DNA from: Meridianimarinicoccus roseus | Lineage (GTDB): Bacteria > Pseudomonadota > Alphaproteobacteria > Rhodobacterales > Rhodobacteraceae | DNA: 64,000 nucleotides | NCBI RefSeq assembly: GCF_003172915.1 | Contig: NZ_QGKU01000047.1 | Coordinates: 62,001 to 126,000, forward strand | Reading direction: 5' to 3' | Part shown: piece after piece, positions 19,927 to 28,538 of the stretch | Layout: each line of letters starts with the position of its first letter | How positions within the stretch are numbered: position 1 is the stretch's first letter | Notes under the pieces: model-generated | Databases searched by the model: none | What the model saw: only the letters and a program-made list of their open reading frames with translations | What the model was told of the DNA's origin: nothing | Position numbers and translations under genes: made by a program

Positions 19927-21102
19927 TCAATACAGACAATCGCGCAGGGCAGTCAGCCCGGCTTCGGTCTCGGTCGGGGGGGCGACCAGCGCGACGCGGA
20001 TGAAGCCCGCACCGGGATTGGCCCCTCCAGCTGCGCGGCCCAGATACGCGCCGGGCAGCACCCGCACGCCGGTCTCGCGCCACAGTTTCAGCGCCGCGGC
20101 CTCGCCGTCGGGCACGGGCAGCCACAGGAAGAACCCCGCCTGCGGCGAGACATAACCGGGCACGCCCGACATGAGCCGATCTGCCAGGTCGAACTTCGCG
20201 GCATAGAGACGGCGGTTCTCGACCACATGCGCCTCGTCGGCCCAGACCTTCGCGGCAGCAGCCTGCAACGGCATCGGCAGCGGCGCACCCGCGTAGTTGC
20301 GCAACTGCCGGATGCGGGAAATGGCGCCCGGCCCGCCCGCCACGAAGCCGGACCGCAGGCCCGGCAGGTTCGACCGCTTGGACAGCGAATGAAAGGCCAG
20401 CACGCGCTCCGGGTCGGTCCCGCGTTCCGCCGCGACCTCCAGCGCGCCGGGCGGCGGCGCGTCGCGGTAGATCTCGGAATAACATTCGTCGGCGACGATG
20501 CGGAAATCGTGCTTCTCGGCCAGCGCCATAAGGTCCGCCCAATAGCCGCGATCGGCCACCGCGCCCTGCGGGTTGGAGGGCGAGCAGACATAGGCCAGCG
20601 CGGTCCGGTCCAGAACTTCGGCGGGCAGCGCGGCGTAGTCGGGCAGGAACCCCGTCGCGGCGGTGGCGGGCACGAAGACAGGCTCCGCCCCGACCGACAG
20701 GGCGGCCACGGCATAGACCTGGTAGAACGGGTTGGGCACAAGCACCACCGGCCGCGCGCCGCGTTTCGTTTCCGGGCAAAGCGCATGGGCAACGTTGTAA
20801 AGACCCTCGCGCGTTCCGTTCAGCGCCATCACCCGCTCGGGCTGCACCACCACTCCATAGCGGTGTCCCAGCCAGTCACAGATCGCCGTCAGAAGTTCGG
20901 GTCGCCCCTCGTTCACCGGGTAGCGGTTGAATTCATGGGCATGGGCCGTGATCTCGTCCGTCACCCAAGCCGGGAAGGCGTGCTTCGGCTCGCCGATGGA
21001 CATGGCCAGCGGGTCGCCCCCCGGCGGGTGGACGTCGAGAAGCGCGCGCAGACGCGGAAACGCGTAAGGCGGCAGATCGGAAAACCGCTCTGGTTCTTGC
21101 AT
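19927..21102 (-). CDS. dapC: class I/II aminotransferase, DapC-like
   Basis: PLP enzyme of 391 residues resembling N-succinyldiaminopimelate aminotransferase of lysine and peptidoglycan synthesis. Motifs: LAMSIGEPKHAFP, ALNGTREGLYN, VLVPNPFYQVY, CSPSNPQG and the PLP lysine 242 in SLSKRSNLPGLRSGF. The SIGEPKH and PNPFYQ pair is typical of the DapC branch, but aspartate/tyrosine aminotransferases are close. Start ATG 21102 has GAGG upstream. It sits directly upstream of ftsK, with an amidase gene before it on the same strand. Confidence 0.85.
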   Translation of the reverse strand: MQEPERFSDLPPYAFPRLRALLDVHPPGGDPLAMSIGEPKHAFPAWVTDEITAHAHEFNRYPVNEGRPELLTAICDWLGHRYGVVVQPERVMALNGTREGLYNVAHALCPETKRGARPVVLVPNPFYQVYAVAALSVGAEPVFVPATAATGFLPDYAALPAEVLDRTALAYVCSPSNPQGAVADRGYWADLMALAEKHDFRIVADECYSEIYRDAPPPGALEVAAERGTDPERVLAFHSLSKRSNLPGLRSGFVAGGPGAISRIRQLRNYAGAPLPMPLQAAAAKVWADEAHVVENRRLYAAKFDLADRLMSGVPGYVSPQAGFFLWLPVPDGEAAALKLWRETGVRVLPGAYLGRAAGGANPGAGFIRVALVAPPTETEAGLTALRDCLY

Positions 21103-21186
21103 GGTGCCTCGGCTCGTCGGGGTCATGGCGCCCCGTTGTCGGCAGGGTAGCGCGAAATCGCCCGCCCGGTCCAGCGAAAGGGCGCG

Positions 21187-22518
21187 TCAGACCAGAGCGG
21201 CCTCGGCAGCGGCACCCAGACGCAACAATCTTGCCTCGGCCAGGGGCGGCGCCATCAGCATCAGCCCGCAGCAGGGCGCGCCGGTGGGCAGCGTCAGCGC
21301 GCAGCCGCCCATCAGGTTCCCGATGCGGGTGTTGCGCAGCGCCAGCAGGTTCTGGGCCACATAGGCGTCCGCATCCGCCGCGATGTGTGCCGTCTCGGGC
21401 GGCAGGTTCGCCGTGGTGGGCAATATCACAGCGTCATGGCCCGCGACCGCTGCCGCCCACCCTACGCGCAGCTCATCGAGCCGCCGCCACGCCGCCACGA
21501 AATCCGGCCCGGTGACGCCGCGCCCGCCCTCGAACCGCTCGCGCACGCGGTCGTACATCCGCTCCGGCGCGGCGGCGATCCTGTCGCCCCACGTGCCCCA
21601 GGCTTCTGCGGGGTAGAGGGTCGGCGCCAGCGCCATCGCTTCGGGCAGATCAGGCGCCGCCAGCCGGGTCAACCGGGCGCCCGCGCGTTCCAGCCGGCCC
21701 AGCGCGGCGTCGAAACCGGCGGCCTGCGCCGGGTCGAGATCGTCCAGCGCGACAGTCTCCAGCACCGCCAGCCGCGCCCCCGAAAGCCGCGCGCCGCGCA
21801 GATCAGGCGCCCGCCCTCCCTCCAGCAGCGCCAGCAGCAGCGCGGCGTCCTCCACGCAGCGCGCCAGCGGGCCCACCGTGTCGAACCGCGCGCAGAGCGG
21901 CACCACACCGTCCAGCGGCACCCGGCCGCCCGTGGTCTTCAGCCCGACAAGGTCGTTCCAGCCCGCCGGCACCCGGACCGACCCGCCGGTGTCGGACCCG
22001 ATGGCCCCCGCCGCAAGGCCGAAGGCCAGCGACGCCGCCGCTCCCGATGACGACCCGCCCGGCACACGGTCCGGCCCAGACCTGTGCGGCGGCGTCGCCG
22101 TCATCGGATTGTAGCCCAGCCCCGAAAAGGCCAGTTCCGACAGATGCGTCTTGCCAAGGCTGACCGCGCCCGCCGCCTCGGCCCGGCGCACAACCTCGGC
22201 ATCGCGGTCGGGAACCCGGCCCGTCAGCAGGCGCGAACCGGCCTCGCAGCCCGCCCCGGCGATGTCGAACAGGTCTTTCCAGCTGATCGGCACGCCGTCC
22301 AGCGGGCCGCGCAGGCAGCCTGCCCGCGCCCGGCCTGCAGCCGCCGCGGCCTGTGCCCGCGCCCGGTCCGGCAGCATCCTCGCATAGATCAGCTGCTTCG
22401 GGTCTTCGGCCGCCGCCGCGTCCAGATATGCCTCGCACAGCGCCACCGGGTCGATCCGCCCCGCCGCGATGCCACGCCCCAGCGCCGCCGCGCCCATCTG
22501 CCGCCAGTCCTGCGCCAT
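21187..22518 (-). CDS. amidase-signature family amidase
   Basis: Hydrolyses an amide bond; 443 residues. The Ser-cisSer-Lys triad is present: Lys81 (SWKDLFD), the cis-serine among residues 156-158 (GGSSSGAA) and nucleophile Ser180 (SDTGGSVRVPA). It could be mistaken for GatA, but it is shorter, lacks GatB and GatC neighbours and diverges at the C-terminus. The substrate is unknown. An 84-bp gap separates it from the downstream aminotransferase, and it is divergent from the UbiH-family gene. Confidence 0.9.
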   Translation of the reverse strand: MAQDWRQMGAAALGRGIAAGRIDPVALCEAYLDAAAAEDPKQLIYARMLPDRARAQAAAAAGRARAGCLRGPLDGVPISWKDLFDIAGAGCEAGSRLLTGRVPDRDAEVVRRAEAAGAVSLGKTHLSELAFSGLGYNPMTATPPHRSGPDRVPGGSSSGAAASLAFGLAAGAIGSDTGGSVRVPAGWNDLVGLKTTGGRVPLDGVVPLCARFDTVGPLARCVEDAALLLALLEGGRAPDLRGARLSGARLAVLETVALDDLDPAQAAGFDAALGRLERAGARLTRLAAPDLPEAMALAPTLYPAEAWGTWGDRIAAAPERMYDRVRERFEGGRGVTGPDFVAAWRRLDELRVGWAAAVAGHDAVILPTTANLPPETAHIAADADAYVAQNLLALRNTRIGNLMGGCALTLPTGAPCCGLMLMAPPLAEARLLRLGAAAEAALV

Positions 22519-22602
22519 GCCTGCCCCCTGCCAAGTGTCGCAGCCACGCTAAAGCGGCGCTGCGACGTGGACAATCCCGCCCGCTCGGCCATATTCACGG
22601 CC

Positions 22603-23838
22603 ATGACCGATACGCTCCAAAGCACCGACGTCCTGATTATCGGCGGCAGCCTGAACGGCGCCGCGCTCGCGCTCGCGCTGGGGCGGGCAGGACTGCGGGC
22701 GACCGTGATCGACGCGCTGCCGCGCGCCACCCAGGCCAGCGCGGAATTCGACGGGCGCTGCTACGCGATGGCGCTCGCTTCCGTGCGGATGCTGCGAGCT
22801 CTGGGGCTGTGGGACACGCTGGCACAGGGTGCGCAGCCGATCCTCGACATCAAGGTCAGCGACGGGCGCGCCGGTGAAGGGCCCGCGCCCTGCACGCTGC
22901 ATTTCGACCATGCGGAACTGGAAGAAGGCCCGATGGGCCACATGGTCGAGGACCGGCACCTGCGCCCTGCCCTGCTGGCCGCGATCGACGCCGAACCGAA
23001 CGTCACCCATCTGCCCGGCACGCGGGTCGCCGCGCAGGCGGTCGTAGGCGGACGGGCCGAGATCACTCTTGACGACGGATCGGTGCTGCGCGCGCCGCTG
23101 CTGGTCGGCGCGGACGGGCGCACCGGCCCGACCGCCGGGCGCGCGGGCATCCGCCGCCGCGTGACCGATTACCGCCAGACCGCGCTGGTCTGCGCCATCG
23201 AACACGACAGGCCGCACCACGGCGTCGCGCACCAGTTCTTCATGCCGCCGGGGCCTCTGGCAATCCTGCCTCTGACCGGCAACCGATCCTCCATCGTCTG
23301 GAGCGAAAGCGCCGCGCAGGCCGCCGCCGTACAGGCGATGGACGATGACGGCTACCTCACGGTGCTGCGGCCGCGCTTCGGCAGTTTCCTGGGCGAGATC
23401 CGGCTGGCGGGCGCGCGCTACACCTATCCGCTGAACATGACGCTGGCCTCAAGCTTCACCGCGCCGCGACTGGCGCTGGTGGGCGATGCGGCGCGCGGGG
23501 TGCATCCGATCGCCGGACAGGGGTTGAACGCGGGGCTGCGCGACGTGGCCGCGCTGGCCGAGGTGGTCGCGCTGGCCCATCGCCGCGGACAAGACATCGG
23601 AGCGCCCGACGTGCTGGCGCTCTATGCGGGCTGGCGGCGCTTTGATACCGCGACGTTGGCCTTCGCGACCGACACGTTCAACCGGCTGTTTTCCAACGAC
23701 AACCCGCTTCTTCGAGCAGGCCGCGACCTTGGTCTGGGGCTGGTGAACGCCGCGCCGAGCCTGCGCCGCGCCTTCATGCGCGAGGCGGCCGGGCTGACCG
23801 GCGATCTGCCAAGACTGCTGACCGGCGCGCCGCTGTGA
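22603..23838 (+). CDS. UbiH/UbiF/Coq6-family FAD-dependent monooxygenase
   Basis: Flavin hydroxylase of 411 residues likely acting on the ubiquinone ring. The N-terminal Rossmann motif is DVLIIGGSLNGAALALALGRAG, followed by the mid-domain DG region LLVGADGRTGPTAGRAG. The second FAD motif is LVGDAARGVHPIAGQGLNAGLRD, which is diagnostic of the Ubi hydroxylases. Which ring position it modifies (UbiH, UbiF, UbiI or the broader alphaproteobacterial UbiL) cannot be decided. ATG 22603 gives the conserved N-terminus. It converges on the Trm112-like gene with a 12-bp gap. A UbiK-like factor is encoded at 57714. Confidence 0.92.
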   Translation: MTDTLQSTDVLIIGGSLNGAALALALGRAGLRATVIDALPRATQASAEFDGRCYAMALASVRMLRALGLWDTLAQGAQPILDIKVSDGRAGEGPAPCTLHFDHAELEEGPMGHMVEDRHLRPALLAAIDAEPNVTHLPGTRVAAQAVVGGRAEITLDDGSVLRAPLLVGADGRTGPTAGRAGIRRRVTDYRQTALVCAIEHDRPHHGVAHQFFMPPGPLAILPLTGNRSSIVWSESAAQAAAVQAMDDDGYLTVLRPRFGSFLGEIRLAGARYTYPLNMTLASSFTAPRLALVGDAARGVHPIAGQGLNAGLRDVAALAEVVALAHRRGQDIGAPDVLALYAGWRRFDTATLAFATDTFNRLFSNDNPLLRAGRDLGLGLVNAAPSLRRAFMREAAGLTGDLPRLLTGAPL

Positions 23839-23850
23839 AGCGCCAGCGCG

Positions 23851-24036
23851 TCAGTCGTCCAGTCTGCGCGCCTCGTCCGGCAGCATGACCGGGATGCCCT
23901 CCCGGATCGGGTAGGCCAGCCCGGCCTGGCGCGAGATCAGTTCCTGCCGGGCAGCGTCGTAGTGCAGCGTCTCCTGCGTCTGCGGACAAGTCAGCGCCTC
24001 CAGCATCCGCCGGTCGAACAGCGGCTCCGCCGTCAT
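23851..24036 (-). CDS. Trm112-family small protein
   Basis: A 61-residue protein. [21 protein letters not shown] and [21 protein letters not shown] match the Trm112/YcaR family. Bacterial homologues are small, some with zinc-ribbon cysteines; here only one cysteine (TCP) remains, so metal binding is doubtful. It overlaps the LON-domain gene by 4 bp and ends the minus-strand run xthA, cnoX, LON, Trm112. Role unknown in bacteria; the eukaryotic protein activates methyltransferases. Confidence 0.87.
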   Translation of the reverse strand: MTAEPLFDRRMLEALTCPQTQETLHYDAARQELISRQAGLAYPIREGIPVMLPDEARRLDD

Positions 24037-24683
24037 TGCATCAGCTCGTCCCGGTCGCCGCCCAGCAGTGCGAACTCGATCAGCGTGACCAGCGTCTCGC
24101 GCCGGGTGGCCAGCGACGGCGCTTCCAGCAGGGCCTGCTTGTCTTCCGGTTCGAACGGACAAAGCATCGAAAGCGAGTTGATCAGCAACTCGTCCTCGGC
24201 GTCCTTCAGGCTGTCCCAATCGGTTGACAGGTTGCGCGCCTCGAAGAAGCGGCCAAGCAGGTCGAGGAAGGCGGGCCGGTCGAAGGACGGGTCGGTTTCA
24301 GCGCCGCCAAGATCGCGCTCGAACCCGGCCCAGGACACATCCGCCTTCAGATACGGGGCAAAGCCCGACACCTCGCGCGACACCCGGTAGCGCGACATGC
24401 CCGACAGGGTGATCATGTAGCGCCCGTCCTCGGTTTCGGAAAAACCTGTGACGCGGCCCGCACAACCGATGCCCTGCAGGCGCTTGGCCTCCTGTCCGGG
24501 CACGCTGCGCGGCTGGACCATGCCGATCAGCCGATGCTCCGTCTTGAGCGCATCGTCGAGCATGGCAAGATAGCGCGGCTCGAAGATGTGCAACGGCAGG
24601 CGGGCCCGGGGCAGCAGAAGCGCACCGGGCAGCGGAAAGACCGGGATGGTAGCCGGCAGGTCGGCAGGTGCTGTCATGCCCAT
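24033..24683 (-). CDS. LON peptidase N-terminal (substrate-binding) domain protein
   Basis: A 216-residue stand-alone LON substrate-binding domain with no ATPase or protease part. [30 protein letters not shown] is the classic LON_N opening, followed by an alpha-helical C-terminal part. It may bind unfolded or oxidised clients. It lies 21 bp downstream of the cnoX-like chaperedoxin gene and is coupled to the Trm112-like gene. The ATG at 24677 is an equally possible start. Confidence 0.9.
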   Translation of the reverse strand: MGMTAPADLPATIPVFPLPGALLLPRARLPLHIFEPRYLAMLDDALKTEHRLIGMVQPRSVPGQEAKRLQGIGCAGRVTGFSETEDGRYMITLSGMSRYRVSREVSGFAPYLKADVSWAGFERDLGGAETDPSFDRPAFLDLLGRFFEARNLSTDWDSLKDAEDELLINSLSMLCPFEPEDKQALLEAPSLATRRETLVTLIEFALLGGDRDELMQ

Positions 24684-24704
24684 CAGTCTAGCCCGACGCG
24701 GCGG

Positions 24705-25631
24705 TCAGGCAAATATCATCGACGACAGCTTGCGCCGCCCGGACAGAACGATCGGGTCCTGCGGTTTCAACGCGTCGAAGATCGTGAACAGCTGCGCCTT
24801 GGCCGCGCCGTCGTTCCACTCGCGGTCGCGGCGGAAAAGCTCCAGCAGTTCGTCCACCGCGCCCTGCACGTCGCCGCCCGCGTAAAGCGCCTTGGCCAGA
24901 TCGAAGCGCGCCTGGTGATCAGCCGGATCCGCTTCCACGGCGGCGCGCAACTCGGCCACCGGCCCCGCCTCCGCCGCCTGGCGCGCAAGGTCAAGCTGGG
25001 CGCGGGCGGCTTCGATCTCAGGCTTGCCCGCAAGCTCGGGCGGCGTGTTGTTCAGCAGCGCCTCCGCCTGGTCGAGTTCACCCAGCGCGATATGCGCGCG
25101 CGCCAGCCCGCCCAGGGCCGCCGCGTTCGCCGGGTCCTCGCCAAGGATCGCGGCGAAAGTCTGCGCGGCATCGACAACCGCGCCCTCGCCCAGCATCTCT
25201 TCGGCCGCGGCCAGCGCCTCGGCCAGGCCGTCGCCGCCCGCTTCACCGCCCGCAGCCTGGATCACGCGGTCCACGAAGGCCTTCACTTCCGACCCGGACA
25301 GGGCGCCCTGGAAGCCGTCCACCGGCTGGCCCTGCCAGAACGCGTAGACCGTGGGGATCGACTGGATACGAAGCTGCCCCGCGATCCCCTGGTTCTGGTC
25401 CACGTCCAGCTTGACCATCTTCACCGCGCCCTTGGCCGCGGTGACCGCCGCTTCCAGCGCCGGGCCAAGCGTCTTGCACGGGCCGCACCAGGGCGCCCAG
25501 AAATCGACGATCACCGGCACCGTCTGGCTTGCCTCGATGACATCGGCCATGAAGGTGGCTTCGGAGCCGTCCTTGATCAGGTCGCCCGCTCCCGCCGCGG
25601 GCTGGGTCGGGTTTGCGCCAAGGTTCAGCAT
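24705..25631 (-). CDS. cnoX: CnoX/YbbN-type thioredoxin-TPR chaperedoxin
   Basis: A 308-residue protein with an N-terminal thioredoxin domain (VDFWAPWCGPCKTLGPALE, Cys49 and Cys52) and a C-terminal TPR region, the layout of CnoX/YbbN. E. coli CnoX lacks the second active cysteine; this protein keeps a full CGPC, as reported for Caulobacter CnoX, so it is likely both a holdase and redox-active. CnoX proteins pass clients to GroEL and DnaK; groESL lies 18 kb away. It is in a same-strand run with xthA upstream (69-bp gap) and the LON-domain gene downstream. Confidence 0.9.
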   Translation of the reverse strand: MLNLGANPTQPAAGAGDLIKDGSEATFMADVIEASQTVPVIVDFWAPWCGPCKTLGPALEAAVTAAKGAVKMVKLDVDQNQGIAGQLRIQSIPTVYAFWQGQPVDGFQGALSGSEVKAFVDRVIQAAGGEAGGDGLAEALAAAEEMLGEGAVVDAAQTFAAILGEDPANAAALGGLARAHIALGELDQAEALLNNTPPELAGKPEIEAARAQLDLARQAAEAGPVAELRAAVEADPADHQARFDLAKALYAGGDVQGAVDELLELFRRDREWNDGAAKAQLFTIFDALKPQDPIVLSGRRKLSSMIFA

Positions 25632-25700
25632 CGGTATGTCCCCGTCTGGTGTGATACACCGCTTATATGAGGGAGCGGCGGCAAAAGGCCAAGGGGCGGC

Positions 25701-26489
25701 TCACAGATCGAAGCTGGCAAACACCGGCGCATGGTCGCTGGGGCCATCCCAGCCGCGCGCAGCGCGCAGTACCCGGCTGCCGCCCGCCCCCGACGCAAGA
25801 TCGGGCGTCGCCCAGATGTGGTCCAGCCGGCGGCCCTTGTCGGCGGCGGACCAGTCCTTCGCGCGATAGGACCACCACGAATACAGTGGCCCCTCGGGAA
25901 TATCGGCGCGCGTGACATCGACCCAGCCGCCGGCCTGCTGCGCGTCCGACAGATGCGCCACCTCGATCGGGGTGTGGCTGACCACCTTGAGAAGCTGCTT
26001 GTGCGACCACACGTCGTCCTCGCGCGGGGCGATGTTCAGATCGCCCACCAGCACTGACCGCTCCGGGCGCTCTGCCCGGAACCAGTCCCGCAATTCGGTC
26101 AGGAAATCCAGTTTGTGACCGAACTTGTCGTTCACGTCGCGGTCGGGCACGTCGCCGCCCGCCGGGATGTAAAGGTTGTGGATCAGCGTGCCATCCTCCA
26201 GCCGCGCCGCCACATGACGCGCATCGCCCCGGCCGACGAAATCGCGGTGCCCGGCATCCTCCAGCGGGCGCTTCGACAGGATCGCGACGCCGTTGTATCC
26301 CTTCTGCCCGCGCGCAACCATGTGGCCATACCCAAGCGCGGCGAAGCCTTCGGTCGGGATCTTCTCCACCGGACTCTTGCATTCCTGCAGGCACAGGATG
26401 TCCGGGGCCTCCTCGCGCAGCAGGCGCTGTACCAGCGCCTCGCGCAGGCGGACGGAATTGATGTTCCAGGTGGCAAGCGTCAGGGTCAT
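25701..26489 (-). CDS. xthA: exodeoxyribonuclease III
   Basis: AP endonuclease and 3'-5' exonuclease of base-excision repair; 262 residues. EEP-fold motifs: LATWNINSVRLR, LQECKS with the metal-binding Glu at 36, YNGVAILSKRP, GDLNIAPREDDVW (Asp-x-Asn), RRLDHIWATPDL and the C-terminal SDHAPVFA histidine. ATG 26489 gives the exact conserved N-terminus. It heads the minus-strand run that includes cnoX and is divergent from the acyltransferase gene across a 218-bp gap. Confidence 0.95.
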   Translation of the reverse strand: MTLTLATWNINSVRLREALVQRLLREEAPDILCLQECKSPVEKIPTEGFAALGYGHMVARGQKGYNGVAILSKRPLEDAGHRDFVGRGDARHVAARLEDGTLIHNLYIPAGGDVPDRDVNDKFGHKLDFLTELRDWFRAERPERSVLVGDLNIAPREDDVWSHKQLLKVVSHTPIEVAHLSDAQQAGGWVDVTRADIPEGPLYSWWSYRAKDWSAADKGRRLDHIWATPDLASGAGGSRVLRAARGWDGPSDHAPVFASFDL

Positions 26490-26707
26490 GCGGTGGGCCT
26501 TCTCGTTGCTGCGCCGCCTACCTAGCGCCGCGACGCACGGCGCGAAAGCCCCCGACGCGTTCGTCGTTCCACCTGCAGCAGCCCGCCGCGTTGCAAATCT
26601 GCATCACCTGCGCGCCCGCGGCACCGCCGCACCTTCCCGGCCCCTCGCCGGACTGGAGCGCGCGCCCCGGATCGTCTAACGCACGAAACGGAAACGAGGT
26701 GCCAACC

Positions 26708-27412
26708 GTGAACCGGCTAAAGCGCCGCTGGCGTGATCTTGAAATCAGGATGCAGAAAAGCCGCCGCGTCCAGAACGCGCTCAGGAAGCTGTTCTCGGCC
26801 TATGTGAACTTCACCTTCCGCACCATCCGCTGGGAACGTATCGGCTTCGAAAGCTACGAGGCGGACATCGCGCGCGGCATCCCTCGGGTGCTGTGCTGCT
26901 GGCACGAACGGCTGTTCTTCACCCCCTACCTGCGCGACTGGTCCGACCACAAGCTGACGGTAATGGCCAGCCAGCACGCCGACGCGCGCATCGCCAGCGC
27001 GAACCTTGTCGAACGCGGGATCGGGCTGATCGAACTTGCCACGTCCGGCGACAATTCCGCCGCGCTGAAGGAGGCGGTGAAAACCGTGCGCGCAGGCAAC
27101 TCGCTCGGCATCACGGTGGACGGCCCGTTCGGCCCGCCGCGCGTCGCCAAGCGCGGGGCACTCGTGATCGCGGGCCTCGCGGGCGTTCAGGCCGCGCCCT
27201 GCAGCTATGCGGTCAGCCGCAGCATCCGCCTGAAGACATGGGACGGCTTCGTCGTGCCACTGCCCTGGTCACGCGGCGTGCTCGCGGTCGGCGACGGGTT
27301 CATGCCGGAAAAGCGCATGAGTGAGGCGGAATTCGACGCGGCCTGTACGCGTCTCTCCGGTCTGATCGACGACTTGACAGCGGCCTGCGAGGCGCGGCTG
27401 CGGGAACGCTGA
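26708..27412 (+). CDS. DUF374 lysophospholipid acyltransferase family protein
   Basis: A 234-residue protein of the DUF374 branch of LPLAT acyltransferases. CCWHERLFFTPYL carries the acyltransferase-type histidine, followed by ITVDGPFGPPRVAKRGALVIAG, which is conserved in DUF374. Members have been linked to transfer of acyl or Kdo-lipid groups in the envelope, but the reaction here is not known. The start is GTG 26708, 8 nt after GAGG; a GTG at 26699 overlaps that site and is less likely. Confidence 0.87.
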   Translation: MNRLKRRWRDLEIRMQKSRRVQNALRKLFSAYVNFTFRTIRWERIGFESYEADIARGIPRVLCCWHERLFFTPYLRDWSDHKLTVMASQHADARIASANLVERGIGLIELATSGDNSAALKEAVKTVRAGNSLGITVDGPFGPPRVAKRGALVIAGLAGVQAAPCSYAVSRSIRLKTWDGFVVPLPWSRGVLAVGDGFMPEKRMSEAEFDAACTRLSGLIDDLTAACEARLRER

Positions 27413-27535
27413 CCCCGAAAGCTCGGTCCGGCAACTGTACCGCCCGTCCTGTGAGGCTTCTCCCGGCCCAAAAGGTTTCCCTTGCGTTACAGCACTGTGT
27501 ACAAAGGTTAACCTGTCACACGGGAGGGTTTCGAA

Positions 27536-28286
27536 ATGCGAAAGCCCTTATCGCCGCCGCCGCGGCATTTGTTCTTTCCGGGCCAGCCTCGGCGCTTGTC
27601 GTCGTATCGGGCCACCTCAACATCACCAACCCGCTTGACGGGTCCAGCGCCGCCCCGACCAGCACGTCCAACCAGGCTCTCTTCCAGAACATGCTCGGCG
27701 GCGGTTCCCGTGTCCTGATCCAGGGCAGCGTGGCAACTCTAAGCCGAAACACGGCCCAGGTGACCATGGTCCAGTTCTTCGATGGTCTCGCCGGCGTGTC
27801 TGCGACGCTCGAAACGGTCCCGACAACGGTGACCGCTTCCAGTCTCGCCGGGATCGACCTTTACATTTCGGCCCGGTCGAGCGGTTTCTCGGCGTCGGAA
27901 GCCGCAGCCCTTTCGGCCTTCGAAACGAACGGCGGCGCGCTGCTGATCCTCGGCGAGAACTCGGGCGTCGGGGGCAGCTTCAACAGCATCGCCAATGACC
28001 TGCTGACTGCACTCGGCAGCGGCATGCGGCTGGGCAGCGCTTCGATCGGCTCGGGCTTCCTGACGACACCGGAAGTCGCATCCGCCCCCTGACATCGGGC
28101 GTCACGTGATTGGTTTACGGGGCGACGAATTCGGTCTTGGGCGGAATGCCGCTTGTCAGCGTGAACGGCAGGTAAATGATCGCCTACGAGGGATCGATCA
28201 CACCGGCAATCCCGTTACCGGCACCCGCGGCGCTGCTCGCCACGGCGCTTGGCGGCATCGCGCTGACGCGTTTGCGCCGCACCTGA
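27536..28286 (+). pseudogene. decayed exported VPLPA-CTERM protein gene
   Basis: An ideal start (GGGAGGG, 7 nt, ATG 27536) runs into nonsense. One added A in the AAA at 27541-27543 would give the signal peptide MRKALIAAAAAFVLSGPASA, which continues as an open frame (VVVSGHLNITNPLDGS...) to a stop at 28090. One added C in the C-run at 28085-28089 shifts to the third frame, PLTSGVT. That frame continues as LVYGATNSVLGGMPLVSVNG and ends in IPLPAPAALLATALGGIAL with TRLRRT and a stop at 28284. It is interrupted by TGA at 28107 and TAA at 28173. Two 1-nt deletions plus two nonsense codons indicate real decay of a protein of about 250 residues, similar in design to the SGNH and 8222-9004 proteins. 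Confidence 0.85.
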
Positions 28287-28374
28287 CGAAAACCTGACAG
28301 CAGCGCTGCACAGTCCAGCCGAAGCCGGAGCGTCGTTCTTTGCGGCAATCCGCGCGATACCCTTGCACATAAAC

Positions 28375-28402
28375 AAAAAAGGCCCCCGCCAAGGCGGGGG
28401 CC
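28375..28402 (-). terminator. rho-independent terminator of the cenR-like gene
   Basis: Perfect 10-bp stem GGCCCCCGCC/GGCGGGGGCC (28381-28390 with 28393-28402), loop of two, with A6 at 28375-28380. On the minus strand this is a stem followed by six U residues. It lies 137 nt beyond the regulator's stop. Confidence 0.9.
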
Positions 28403-28492
28403 AGTCCAACAGGGAGGTGCACCATAACCCCGGTGCGCGGGATACCTTCAATCTGCAACGATCGTGCCACATGCATGGCGGGCGGGCAATGC

Positions 28493-28509
28493 GACCTTAC
28501 GGTAAGGTC
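28493..28509. repeat. perfect inverted repeat in the cenR 3' flank
   Basis: GACCTTAC (28493-28500), one G, GTAAGGTC (28502-28509). It resembles compact MerR-family operators, but no MerR gene or spaced promoter is visible. It may simply be a hairpin in the cenR 3' UTR. The rest of the 252-bp gap 28287-28538 holds only the terminator. Confidence 0.5.
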
Positions 28510-28538
28510 AGGAAACCCCGCATCCGCCATCTGGCCGG

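Noticed and set aside
16952..20155. 1067-codon open frame on the plus strand
   Set aside because: Antisense to ftsK and part of the aminotransferase gene; the translation is Arg/His/Gln-rich noise, while ftsK has complete motifs.
27451..28092. Open frame read as an intact 213-aa protein
   Set aside because: Its first 28 residues have no signal-peptide logic, and the good RBS/ATG and the sorting tail lie in other frames; better explained as a pseudogene.
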